From contig DASYXW010000098.1 of the NCBI GenBank assembly GCA_035934405.1, forward strand, positions 1 to 57,416: a stretch of DNA of 57,416 bases. Direction: 5' to 3'. This document shows positions 43,420 through 52,107 of this stretch, piece by piece. The position numbers were made by a program, and so were the translations under genes. This stretch comes from DASYXW01 sp035934405. Lineage in GTDB: Bacteria > Acidobacteriota > Terriglobia > UBA7540. Numbering within the stretch: position 1 is the first letter of the stretch; every line of letters starts with the position of its first letter. The notes below the pieces were generated by a model. It was not told the origin of the DNA. It did not search any database and was given only the letters and a program-made list of their open reading frames with translations.

Positions 43420-44392
43420 ACCAACCCGCGCGAGCCCCGATGGCGCTCCTTTCTTCGTGGTGGGAGCGATGCGTTCCGGCACCACGCTGCTGCGCTTGAT
43501 GCTGGCCTCGCACCCGCGCCTGGCCATCCCCCCCGAGTCCCATTTTCTGCCCGAGCTGATGGAATTTGAAACATCATCGGGAGGGCTGGACCACAAGCGG
43601 GAGAGAGTCATTGAATGGCTCATTGCTCATCGGCGCTTGGCGGATTTCAATTTGGGCGTGGAATGGATGCGCCGAACGATGGCCACTCTGAACCCTTTCA
43701 CCACCCGCTCCATCGTATCGGTGCTCTTTGCCGAGTATGCCAGGCGGGAAGGCAAGCCTCGTTGGGGAGACAAGACGCCCCGTTACCGTTGCTTCATTCC
43801 CCAACTCCACCATGTGTTTCCCGAGGCCAAGTTTATCCATGTCCTGCGTGACGGCCGAGACACAGCCCTTTCTGCCTGGCGCGCCCGGTTCGGGCCTAAG
43901 ACCTGGGCGGCCGCAGTCTACGACTGGCGCGACTCCATCCGCATCGCCTGGACCGGGCAGCGCTCCCTGCCTCAGGAATTCCTTCTTGAGATCCGCTACG
44001 AAGACTTGATTCAGAAGCCGGAGGACGTCTTGCGGAAGGTTTGCAGCTTTTTGCAGGAGGACTATCATCCCGAAATGCTGGGCTTCTCCGGCGCGGCCAA
44101 GAAACAGGTCCCTGATTGGGAAGCGGCGTGGCACGCGAAGCTCGAAGGCCCTTTGGATCCGAAGAACACCAACAAATGGAAGACCGAACTCACGCCCGAG
44201 CAAGTGTTGCTCTTCGAGCGTATCGCTGGAAAGGAACTGGCGGCAGCGGGCTATCTCCCGGCGAACTTGTCCGCCAACACCCGAATTCGCGTCAAAGCCT
44301 CCCTGATGCAGTCTGGCTATCTTCTGAGAACCCCTCTCGTCCGGCTGCTCTCGTTCCTGAACAAGAAAGGTCCGCTCGAACGCGCGGCCTAA
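43400..44392 (+). CDS. Sulfotransferase family protein (Sulfotransfer_3-like), third copy
   Basis: A 330-residue sulfotransferase from a different subfamily than the tandem pair. The 5'-phosphosulfate loop is VVGAMRSGTTLLRLML and the 3'-phosphate motif is FIHVLRDGRDTALSAW. RWGDKTPRY and IRYEDLIQKPEDVL are typical of the bacterial Sulfotransfer_1/3 group. It overlaps the GT gene and is the last gene of operon 2, converging on the hydrolase-like paralog at 44420. Three sulfotransferases in one operon suggest sulfation at more than one position (inference). Confidence 0.92.
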   Translation: MANQAPEPTRASPDGAPFFVVGAMRSGTTLLRLMLASHPRLAIPPESHFLPELMEFETSSGGLDHKRERVIEWLIAHRRLADFNLGVEWMRRTMATLNPFTTRSIVSVLFAEYARREGKPRWGDKTPRYRCFIPQLHHVFPEAKFIHVLRDGRDTALSAWRARFGPKTWAAAVYDWRDSIRIAWTGQRSLPQEFLLEIRYEDLIQKPEDVLRKVCSFLQEDYHPEMLGFSGAAKKQVPDWEAAWHAKLEGPLDPKNTNKWKTELTPEQVLLFERIAGKELAAAGYLPANLSANTRIRVKASLMQSGYLLRTPLVRLLSFLNKKGPLERAA

Positions 44393-44419
44393 GAAGCCTC
44401 CCCGGCATCTTTCCGTCCT

Positions 44420-46732
44420 TCACTTAGACCTGTCCTTGACCCAATAGAGGTTAGCCGCTCGAACTGATCCGATGAAGTCTCCGTAATCTGCTGGCTCGCC
44501 ATTTTTCGTCGTCGCTTCGACGCCGTCGTACAGGTTGCCGCGCAGGGTTTCGAGACCGTAGTTCTCATTCTCAGTCTTGCTGTCAAACAACCCCCACCAC
44601 GTCCAGCCGACCATGAACCCATAGCCATCGGACCCTTTTGAATCGAAGTAGGTCGTCCAGCGTTTGTAATACGTCTTGCCTCGGAGGGCTTGCGTGGGCA
44701 GACACCCGTTTCCGCGATCGGTTGTCGCGCAAGGCCGGGGGGTGTCGGAATCAGGGTTGCCAAGGATAAACTCGGAGAACATGAACGGCTTCTGCGCCAA
44801 ATCGTAGGCATGTTGGGGCAACTCAAATTGCTTACTATCTTGCGTCTCGCCCATGATCAACACATCAACATATTGCCCCGCCTGCACCAGCAGGGGCGCA
44901 AGGTCATACGGACCCATGAAGTCCGGACCCAGCACCAGGTGATGCGGAACTGCCGCGTGGACGGCGCCCGTCAGCACCGAGAAATACCGTTGCGCCAGGT
45001 GATTAAGGAAACCATCGAAATCCTTTTCGAGCCGCGTCTGCTTTTCCGGATGATCGGCCGCCGCGCGGAGCGTGGCGAACGACGGCATCCAGGGGCTGGT
45101 GCCGTCCTCATCCAGAAAGCCCGTGCCATGGGCAACGGCCCGGGGCCACCCGTCGTAATAATAGCTCACGGCGATGGTAGTTCCGCCTTTGGGCGGCTTT
45201 CGGAAATTGATCGTCACCTTGCCGGACCTGTAATCAATGGCGCCGCTGTTGATGTCGGAACGTTCGGGGAGGCCCTGAATCACACCCGTGCCCGCGGCCA
45301 GCCCTTTCCCGCAATCATTCGGATAAACATTCTTGAACTGCCAGGGGGCGTTATCGAACCACGGACAGTCTCCCCCTTCAGCCTTGCCGTTGACGGTGAC
45401 GACAACCGACCATGCGTCTGCGGGTTTGTGACTCAGTTCATGCGTGAAGCTCGATGTTCGACCGTCGCCTTGCCCCACCACCTCGCCGCTCACGGCCGCG
45501 CCGCTCGAGCCGAGCGTGCTGTACTTCGCGCCCCAGGCCATGTTGAGGGTGTCCACCGTGTAACCGGGCCCGGAAGTCACCGTACCTCCCTGGGAGGACA
45601 ACTCGGGGCCGCGCTGCACATACCGGATGGAATCCGCCGTCTGGCTGACCACCTTAAACCCTTTGCCGTTAAAGCTCGCCTCCCTAACCCCTGAAATGTT
45701 CACGACCTCGCTCAGGCCGAAGGGTTGATAGTTCGTGGTGCTGCACGGTCCGGGGGGCACGCCGGCAAAGCCGCATCTTTCGAAAGTCACGGTAACAGTG
45801 TTGCCCTTTCGTGAGATCGACTTAACCGATGTTGGATCTGCTTCGCCTTGGAGCCAATCAGCAAACTCCTGCTTCCCGTGCATCACCGGGTCGGAGTAGA
45901 GCACGCCGAAGCGTCCTGACCACACTTGCCGCGGCGGATCGACGGCCACGAACCAGGCGTCGTTGGCTGGGTCCGGCTGGACCCCCTTAAAGCCCAGGAC
46001 TTGGTCGGAATCCTCGATTACGGTCCCCAGATAATATGGGGAGTGGTCCAACTCCTGAAAACTCTTCAGGACGTTGGGGCCGAACCACATGTTCTGCTTG
46101 GTCAGATCGGCGAAATAGGCGCGCCGCGCCCAGTTCGGATCCCAGACGTCCGGGAAGCCGGCCGGACGCCATCCATTGAACGCCGGCCCCGTGACCGAAA
46201 GCGTGTCGTGGAAGGGACACTCACACCCAATTCCCTTGTACCCCAGGCTCGGATGCACCATGAGGAGTGTAGGAAGCTTGGTGGGATTACCGGGCCCGCT
46301 GGATGTCCGGAAGGGCAACGCGAGGACCGAAGGATCTTCTCCCACCGTGTTGAAACCGATCGAGCGAATCCGGTCGAGTTCCCGGCCGATCAGCCGGTAG
46401 TCCACCTGCGTGAGCCCGTAGCGTCGAACCGCGTACTTCCACCAGTCGCCCCCGCCCCCGGAGTACGGATCGATATCCTGAACGGCGTTGGTGATGAACC
46501 GATTGCCGGCCGGATCGCAAAACCACCAACGGTGGCTGGCTTGGTCCTTGTAAACATAGAAAGCGCCTCTTGCCCCATCCGGGCAACGGTTCAGCTTGTC
46601 GCCGCCAAACTCGTCGAGACGCGAGGCAACAGAGGAGGGAAACTGCGGGAAGAAAGCCACGGGCAAACATATCAGCACGAACAGGCTGGAGAAGAGAATC
46701 TTATGACCGAGTTGATGTCCCATCCTGAACAC
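44420..46732 (-). CDS. Secreted clan GH-A/agarase-like protein, paralog 2
   Basis: A 770-residue protein with a signal peptide (hydrophobic core ILFSSLFVLICLPVAFF). It has the same landmarks as the genes at 29085 and 47624: DEFGGD, RWWFCDPAGNRFITNAV, GFNTVGEDP, VDTLNMAWGAKYSTLGSSG, a ~110-residue insert with GDCPWFDN and IDYRSGKVTINFRKPP, DEDGTSPWMP, HHLVLGPDFMGPYDLAP, KPFMFSEFILGNPDS (candidate nucleophile Glu) and GFMVGWTWWG. An extra beta segment precedes the insert. The start is GTG 46732, with ATG 46723 as alternative. It follows the methyltransferase gene on the same strand. Glycosidase activity on the EPS is inferred, not shown. Confidence 0.72.
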   Translation of the reverse strand: MFRMGHQLGHKILFSSLFVLICLPVAFFPQFPSSVASRLDEFGGDKLNRCPDGARGAFYVYKDQASHRWWFCDPAGNRFITNAVQDIDPYSGGGGDWWKYAVRRYGLTQVDYRLIGRELDRIRSIGFNTVGEDPSVLALPFRTSSGPGNPTKLPTLLMVHPSLGYKGIGCECPFHDTLSVTGPAFNGWRPAGFPDVWDPNWARRAYFADLTKQNMWFGPNVLKSFQELDHSPYYLGTVIEDSDQVLGFKGVQPDPANDAWFVAVDPPRQVWSGRFGVLYSDPVMHGKQEFADWLQGEADPTSVKSISRKGNTVTVTFERCGFAGVPPGPCSTTNYQPFGLSEVVNISGVREASFNGKGFKVVSQTADSIRYVQRGPELSSQGGTVTSGPGYTVDTLNMAWGAKYSTLGSSGAAVSGEVVGQGDGRTSSFTHELSHKPADAWSVVVTVNGKAEGGDCPWFDNAPWQFKNVYPNDCGKGLAAGTGVIQGLPERSDINSGAIDYRSGKVTINFRKPPKGGTTIAVSYYYDGWPRAVAHGTGFLDEDGTSPWMPSFATLRAAADHPEKQTRLEKDFDGFLNHLAQRYFSVLTGAVHAAVPHHLVLGPDFMGPYDLAPLLVQAGQYVDVLIMGETQDSKQFELPQHAYDLAQKPFMFSEFILGNPDSDTPRPCATTDRGNGCLPTQALRGKTYYKRWTTYFDSKGSDGYGFMVGWTWWGLFDSKTENENYGLETLRGNLYDGVEATTKNGEPADYGDFIGSVRAANLYWVKDRSK

Positions 46733-46838
46733 CGCAGTCCCGCCGCTTTCAGTTCCCAGCTTATCATGTCCGTCTGCCCTTCCCTTGCGGTGCGTCTTGA
46801 CGCGCTTTTCGAGCTGGCCTTTTTCTGGCTGCCAGGTG

Positions 46839-47495
46839 TTACCGAGCTTGTCCCTTCTTCCTCAGCACGAACTGGCTGTCCTCAATAAGGACCACTTCAC
46901 CTAAGCCCCGAGCCACAAACTCGTCCACGGCTCTGGTAACTCCGCCCTGCCACCACCCGTCGTGGCCATAATCGTCGCCGGCGATAAGGCCATCGCTTTT
47001 GACCTTAGGATAGAAGGCTTCGAGATCCTTTCGCACGAATTCATACTGGTGATTACCGTCAATATAAACCCAATCAAAATAATCGTCCGGGAAGGTTGCA
47101 ACCGCGGCCGTGGAGGGAGACCGATGGACGCAAACAACGCCCGATGCGATATCCCGCTTGAAGCGCTTCAGCGCAAGGCTAAAGATCAAATCCATCCTTG
47201 CTTGACCGCAGCCCTTCTCGCCCCCATACTGGCTCTTCTGATAGGCTGGATCTGGCTCATATTTCCACGGGTCGATGAGGTGCAGAGCTTGGGGTTTAAC
47301 AACCCTCAAAGCCAAGGCCGAGAAGTCGCCCAACCAGACACCAATCTCCGCGCCGACGGAATGCTTCGGCATTCGCTCCATCACAAACTGTCGAGGAAGT
47401 TTTCTTCTCACGACGGCCGACGGTATCCACCATCTGAGCCGGCGCAAAGGCTCGGTCACCTTCAGTCGAGCATCAGCAACTGATAAGCCACCCAT
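46839..47495 (-). CDS. Class I SAM-dependent methyltransferase
   Basis: A 218-residue Rossmann-fold methyltransferase of the Methyltransf_24 type. Motif I is VGAEIGVWLGDFSALAL, followed by LHLIDPWKYEPD. The acidic motif is DWVYIDGNHQYEFVRKDLEAF and later DGLIAGDDYGHDGWW. The His-Asp-rich second half resembles sugar O-methyltransferases and cephalosporin-hydroxylase-like enzymes. ATG 47495 is chosen with an AGGA upstream; a TTG at 47567 is less likely. It lies between two hydrolase-like paralogs and may methylate a sugar of the EPS. Confidence 0.85.
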   Translation of the reverse strand: MGGLSVADARLKVTEPLRRLRWWIPSAVVRRKLPRQFVMERMPKHSVGAEIGVWLGDFSALALRVVKPQALHLIDPWKYEPDPAYQKSQYGGEKGCGQARMDLIFSLALKRFKRDIASGVVCVHRSPSTAAVATFPDDYFDWVYIDGNHQYEFVRKDLEAFYPKVKSDGLIAGDDYGHDGWWQGGVTRAVDEFVARGLGEVVLIEDSQFVLRKKGQAR

Positions 47496-47623
47496 GACGC
47501 ATCCTAATCTCCGCCCTTTGGAAACACTACTGCTCTCGAAGCTAATTCCCTCACGCTGGCTCGTCAAGTCCTCGTTAAGTTATCGAATTTTCAGATATAA
47601 CAGGGAAGTTAGAACCAGGAAAG

Positions 47624-50600
47624 TTAACGCACTCCACCGCCGGTCACGCCGGCGTTCGAGAGCTTGTTGGGAGTTCCCGTCTGTCCCAGCATCGCGCTAT
47701 CAATGCTCCACAGATTGTCCCGCCACGGATGCAGGAAATCCCCGTAGCAGTTCGCCGCGTTCGGCGCTTCGGGCACCGCGACGAGCGGGTAGCCCGCGAT
47801 GTTTTCCGTCGGCGGCTGCACCCCCTGGACGCAAGCCTCCTGGCCGTTGTAGAGATTATCCTGCGTCGTCAGCAGCCCGTAATCGTCAAGCTGGCCCCCG
47901 GCGAGCGGGGTATCAATGGGAGCCCACCAGTCGCTGCCCACAAATTGGTAGCTGCCGTTGATCGTCGGCGTCATGAGGATGGTCGAGAGCCAGCGCCGCG
48001 CAAACGACGCGCGATCAGCCTGCGACGTGGCTTGATAGAAGCCGTCCGTCTGGTTCGACGACGGGCCCCCGGCGCCGCTCCTGTTGTTCACGCACGGCAC
48101 TCCCAGGCGGGTGCCAATACCCACGACACATTGCAGCGCGGAATCCTGGTCCGCCGCGAACTCTACGAAGTCATAGAACGGCTTGTCGCCGGTAATCTGG
48201 AATTGGTAGTCCAGGCTCCCCAGCGGCGAATCGGCGCACAGCGTCCAACTGCCGCCCGCGAGGCATGGATACTTCGCTGCGGCCGCCGGCCTTGCGCCGT
48301 CCCAGCGCTCCAGCATTGACGCCCAGCCGGCATCCTCAAACGGCAGTTGGCCCTGCAGCGTCGAGCGCCGCCCCGGATCGCCTCGCGCTCCGCCGTCCCG
48401 GTAGGACTGGATAATCATCGTGTGCGGCATCACGGAGCGCGCCTGCTCCAGATAACCCCGGGCGTAGTAGGCGGCCATCACCTGCGCGAAGCCGTCCATA
48501 TCGCGCTCGAAGGCCGCGTCGCCGTATATGGCGTGGGTGGCGTTGCAGGCGCCGTCCGCATCCACTCCCTGGTCCACGCACGAGTTGTCGTTTCCGGTCC
48601 AGGGATTTCCGGCGCAGTAGGGGCTGATGGATGAAGCGCTCCCGGCGCAGCGCCCGTCCTCGTCCGCGAGGCCCGTGCCGCCGTTCGCCCAGCCGTTGGC
48701 GTGGTACTGCGCCGTGAGCGACCATCCGCTCGGCAGAGCGGAGGGAATCGTGAAGCTGATCGAGGCAGCAGACTGGTACTGGAAGGCCGTCGCGGTGAAG
48801 TTATAGAACGTCTGCGTAAAAGTCACGCCGGAGCCCGATGCGTAGCCATGATTGAACGGCCCCGCGGTGATGCTCACCACCGACCCGTAGGACGCGCTGT
48901 TGTGGGCCATCGATTGCACCTTCACGTAGTCGGTGTTGGCGCCGTCGGTGATGGTGTAGATCTGGCCCGGGAAGACGTTCGCGAACTGATTCAGCGTGAA
49001 AGTTTCGGAGGCGCAGGGCGGCGTTGAGCAGGTCACGGCCTGCGTCAAGTAGGTGCTGAGCGGCCCCATCGAATCGAACAACCCGCTCTGGCTGAAGCTG
49101 GCGCTCCCGCCCGAGGTATAAGTGCCGTTGCAGCTCCCGCCTGAATCAATGGCCACGCTGTTCGCTCCAAACGGGCCGCCGTTATAACCGCTCGTGCCGT
49201 TGATGGTGCTCCATGAGCCGTTGGCCGCCGTGCATCCACCGACGCCTGAAATTGTGATGGTGTCTCCTCCGCCCAGGCACTTACCGGCCGGGGAGCAGAT
49301 ATTGGTAACCGTGAGCACGATGACCGGCTTAGACAGATAAGTGCCGTTCGCCACGTTCGTGATCGTGTAGGCGCCTGACGCCGGCGGGCCGCCCGCCGTG
49401 GTTACATAGTCGGCGGCTACGATGCCCGAGATGCTCCCGTTCGAGGCGGTAATCTCAATCGAATAGGGGTCCATGGCCCCGGCGGTGGGAAACGAGCAAC
49501 TGGTCCCCGCGCAGGTGATGGCGACGCTGGAGTTCAATGTCCCGCTCGACCCCCACGACGTGTAGCTCGACCCCCAGCCGACTGTGCTGCTGTTGAGGTC
49601 AGCGAGCGATTGGTATCCCGGACCGAGCGCGATAAGCCCGCTGCTTGCGGTGGCCGCGCCGGGGCACGGGCTGGCTCCCGGATAGGCGAGCGTGACCTGG
49701 TGCGACCCCGCGAGGGCCGTCGCCACTGCGGCTGGCAGGCCCGACGCGGTGCTGAATCCTGTCGCCGTCACCGTCACGATGTCGCCCACCGTGAAGGGGT
49801 CGAAGTGCGTTCCCAGCCATGCGCCCGAAAGCGTCACCGCCACATTCGAGCCCGAGCAGGAAATCGAGCTGATGTTCGAGCCGCTCGCGGCAGTTGGGAA
49901 ATTGATGGGATCAAGCTGTCCTTGCAGGAACTGCGGCAGCCCCACCATCTTGCTGATGAACGTGCCGCGCTGGCTCAAGGGCTGAGTGGTCTGCTGGCTC
50001 TTGTTGCGGACCACCGCGCTCGGCACCGCCAGGTACGGAGAAGCGTTCAGCACCATCTTCCCGGTCTGGGCAGATTGAAAGCCGTTCTGCGGCCAGGTGG
50101 AAAAATGTTCGCCCGGCCCCCAAGTGGGGCAGTCGTCGGTCTGGGTGGGCATCATCACCACGGCCCAGGGAGTTTCCGGCAGAACCGTCATTTGCCCGCC
50201 AGCCCAAAGTGACAGGTTGGAATCCAGATAATCCTCCACCTTGCCGCTTTGCGCGTGCCCGGCCTTCGAGTTTCCGTCCAGCACATCGTCTTTTGCATAC
50301 CCGAAGCGATTGTAAAGGCCGTCCGAACACTCATAGGTGGTGTACTGGAACGGGTCCTTGAACGGACTCGTGGACTCCGGCAAGTCCCAAATCCCCAGGC
50401 TGCTCACCGTCGTGGTATCGAACACGCTGTTCGATCCCGCCGGACTGACGCCGTTGAAACCCCACGCCTTGAGCCGGGGGATATTCAAAGTGATCCACTG
50501 ATTCGATGTGGCGTTGACGGCCGGATACGCCGAGTTTCCATACTTGCCCGCGCCCGTCAGGCTTGGCCCGGTATAGGCGTTGCCTCCGTTGCCGCCGGAG

Positions 50601-51739
50601 ACCAGGGTTGCATTTTGGCAACACTCCACGCTGTCGCCCGAGTTGTGGTTGTTTTTGAAGATTCCCGTAATCGTGCCGGCGCCAACGGCGGTAACAGGCA
50701 CCCACTCCACCGAAGAGTTGTTCGTGTTCCCGGTCCGGCCGACGTCCACAATCATGCCGGGCCCGGGCGCGATCCCGGCGGTGGAAGCCACCGTTACCGC
50801 CTGCGGGCTCGTGGACCCGGTAACGGCCTGCGTAAGCTGCGTGGTGACGCTGTTCTGAAGGTAAGGGACCGTGCCGAGGTCTCCAAAGCTGCCCTGCGTC
50901 TGGAACTCTTCAATGGAGATCGGAATAAAGGGGTGGCTCAGGGCATCGCAGAAGTTCCACCGGCTGCCCAGCCTCTTCACCGTGAAGTAGCCGTCCGTGA
51001 CCGCATAGACCACCGCGTGCGCGTTCCACAATGGGTTGGAGAGGGTCACCGCGCTGCCGTTCACGCTGCTGATTTTGGCGACTTCGGTGGCAAGGTAAGC
51101 GTAGTTGAGAGTGATTTGCGCGCCGTTCGAGGGCGCGGTGGCGAACTGGATGCTCACCCAGATGCGCGAGTCTCCATTGTCGGGCGACGCGTGGCCGGTC
51201 ACTGCGCCCAGCGCGTTCGTGCATGCCGGGCACGCCGCCGGGCCGCTTTCCAGCGCTCCGTAGACCTCGTTGGCCACCACCGTGCCTGAAACCTCGACCA
51301 CGAGGCTCGATTCCACCCAGGAAGCATGCGCCAGCCATCCGGTAAACGAAGTCGTCGAGCCGTCGCCATACCACTTGCCGCTGGCGTTCGTGCCGCCCTT
51401 CACCGCGAACGCGCCCGTTGGTGTCTCGCCGGCCACCGAAATCGGCGTCGTCGAGCCGGGATCGACCGACAGATACTCACCCGGGGAGAGCGTGTGGCCG
51501 TTGGTCTCCGTCACCGAGGCAAGCGTGATGGTCTGAGTGGCGCCCGGGGTAACCGGCGTCGAGCTGGTGGTCATGATCTGCGCCGTCTGCACGTCCGTCC
51601 CCGTCGAAGCCGCATCCGGGCAGGCGATCCCTACCAGCCCGCCGTAAGTGTCGAATTGCGGCGCCTGCGCCAGCGCCCGGCCGCCGACTGCCAGAAACAG
51701 CAGGGATATCAGAAAGCAAGACCGAAAACGCCTCAGCAT
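47624..51739 (-). CDS. Giant secreted GH-A/agarase-like protein, paralog 3
   Basis: A 1371-residue protein with a clear signal peptide ending GGRALAQAPQ. It shares the family core: DTYGG, RWNFCDALSHPFIPISIEE, GFNGVSPAGS, LADLNSSTVGWGSSYTSWGSSG, ADEDG, HTMIIQSYRDGG, KPFYDFVEFAADQDS and FVGSDWWAP. Extra Ser/Thr/Gly-rich beta domains lie between about residues 40 and 230 and again, about 290 residues long, at the WGSSG site. One contains GDGSTTSFTGWLAH, a small beta module also seen in phage and surface proteins. ATG 51739 has AAGGAAC upstream. The core is more diverged than in the two shorter paralogs, so it may bind rather than cut glycan. Confidence 0.68.
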   Translation of the reverse strand: MLRRFRSCFLISLLFLAVGGRALAQAPQFDTYGGLVGIACPDAASTGTDVQTAQIMTTSSTPVTPGATQTITLASVTETNGHTLSPGEYLSVDPGSTTPISVAGETPTGAFAVKGGTNASGKWYGDGSTTSFTGWLAHASWVESSLVVEVSGTVVANEVYGALESGPAACPACTNALGAVTGHASPDNGDSRIWVSIQFATAPSNGAQITLNYAYLATEVAKISSVNGSAVTLSNPLWNAHAVVYAVTDGYFTVKRLGSRWNFCDALSHPFIPISIEEFQTQGSFGDLGTVPYLQNSVTTQLTQAVTGSTSPQAVTVASTAGIAPGPGMIVDVGRTGNTNNSSVEWVPVTAVGAGTITGIFKNNHNSGDSVECCQNATLVSGGNGGNAYTGPSLTGAGKYGNSAYPAVNATSNQWITLNIPRLKAWGFNGVSPAGSNSVFDTTTVSSLGIWDLPESTSPFKDPFQYTTYECSDGLYNRFGYAKDDVLDGNSKAGHAQSGKVEDYLDSNLSLWAGGQMTVLPETPWAVVMMPTQTDDCPTWGPGEHFSTWPQNGFQSAQTGKMVLNASPYLAVPSAVVRNKSQQTTQPLSQRGTFISKMVGLPQFLQGQLDPINFPTAASGSNISSISCSGSNVAVTLSGAWLGTHFDPFTVGDIVTVTATGFSTASGLPAAVATALAGSHQVTLAYPGASPCPGAATASSGLIALGPGYQSLADLNSSTVGWGSSYTSWGSSGTLNSSVAITCAGTSCSFPTAGAMDPYSIEITASNGSISGIVAADYVTTAGGPPASGAYTITNVANGTYLSKPVIVLTVTNICSPAGKCLGGGDTITISGVGGCTAANGSWSTINGTSGYNGGPFGANSVAIDSGGSCNGTYTSGGSASFSQSGLFDSMGPLSTYLTQAVTCSTPPCASETFTLNQFANVFPGQIYTITDGANTDYVKVQSMAHNSASYGSVVSITAGPFNHGYASGSGVTFTQTFYNFTATAFQYQSAASISFTIPSALPSGWSLTAQYHANGWANGGTGLADEDGRCAGSASSISPYCAGNPWTGNDNSCVDQGVDADGACNATHAIYGDAAFERDMDGFAQVMAAYYARGYLEQARSVMPHTMIIQSYRDGGARGDPGRRSTLQGQLPFEDAGWASMLERWDGARPAAAAKYPCLAGGSWTLCADSPLGSLDYQFQITGDKPFYDFVEFAADQDSALQCVVGIGTRLGVPCVNNRSGAGGPSSNQTDGFYQATSQADRASFARRWLSTILMTPTINGSYQFVGSDWWAPIDTPLAGGQLDDYGLLTTQDNLYNGQEACVQGVQPPTENIAGYPLVAVPEAPNAANCYGDFLHPWRDNLWSIDSAMLGQTGTPNKLSNAGVTGGGVR

Positions 51740-52041
51740 CGTTCCTTTAACTCCTGTTGAGAATCCCGCCTTCTGGCTTCCTCGTTGCCACCCATCAATA
51801 GAGGTTGGGCGAATAAGTCAGCCCGCGGAGCGGGCGCAAGTCCGCAGCCCACAGCGTGCGCCGTGGGTTGGCGGACTCCAACAGCGTCCGTGCCAGCCCG
51901 CGGAGCGGGCCCCTCGTCGGTCACGATGTCCAGACCCTGAATAGCTAATCCGCTGTGTTCCAACGCTTCGACAACTAGCATCTCCGGCCTTTCACACAAC
52001 GTGCTGGCCGTCAAGTTCACTTGAATCATGCATGTCTTCAT
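51733..52041 (-). CDS. Small hypothetical ORF coupled to giant secreted protein
   Basis: A 102-codon frame starting at ATG 52041 with a near-perfect Shine-Dalgarno (GAGGAGG, eight bases upstream). The stop overlaps the start of the 1371-residue protein, allowing translational coupling. The first ~45 residues (MKTCMIQVNLTASTLCERPE onward) look protein-like. The rest is encoded by GC-rich intergenic repeats, so the original gene may have been shorter or be decaying. I recognise no family. Confidence 0.4.
   Translation of the reverse strand: MKTCMIQVNLTASTLCERPEMLVVEALEHSGLAIQGLDIVTDEGPAPRAGTDAVGVRQPTAHAVGCGLAPAPRADLFAQPLLMGGNEEARRRDSQQELKERC
51822..51912. repeat. Pair of AGCCCGCGGAGCGGGC hairpin repeats
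   Basis: The 16-base sequence AGCCCGCGGAGCGGGC occurs twice (starting near 51822 and 51896), with CCCACAGCGTGCGCCGTGGG, another hairpin, between them. GC-stem units of this kind look like the dispersed intergenic repeats of Acidobacteria-like genomes. They lie inside the small ORF's 3' half. Confidence 0.7.
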
Positions 52042-52067
52042 CTTTCTTGCCTCCTCGAAATAGACTC

Positions 52068-52099
52068 TTGCTCGTCACTTGTCACTCGCCACTTGTCAC
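52068..52099. repeat. Short tandem repeat of GTCACTTGTCACTSG type
   Basis: Direct repeats of an ~8- to 15-base CACTTGTCACT unit fill the space between the tail-fibre-like gene and the small ORF. Simple sequence expansion is the likeliest origin. Confidence 0.6.
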
Positions 52100-52107
52100 T
52101 GGTCTTG

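Noticed and set aside
44690..46888. Plus-strand frames of 334 and 320 codons across paralog 2
   Set aside because: Antisense shadows of the reverse-strand secreted protein and its upstream gap.
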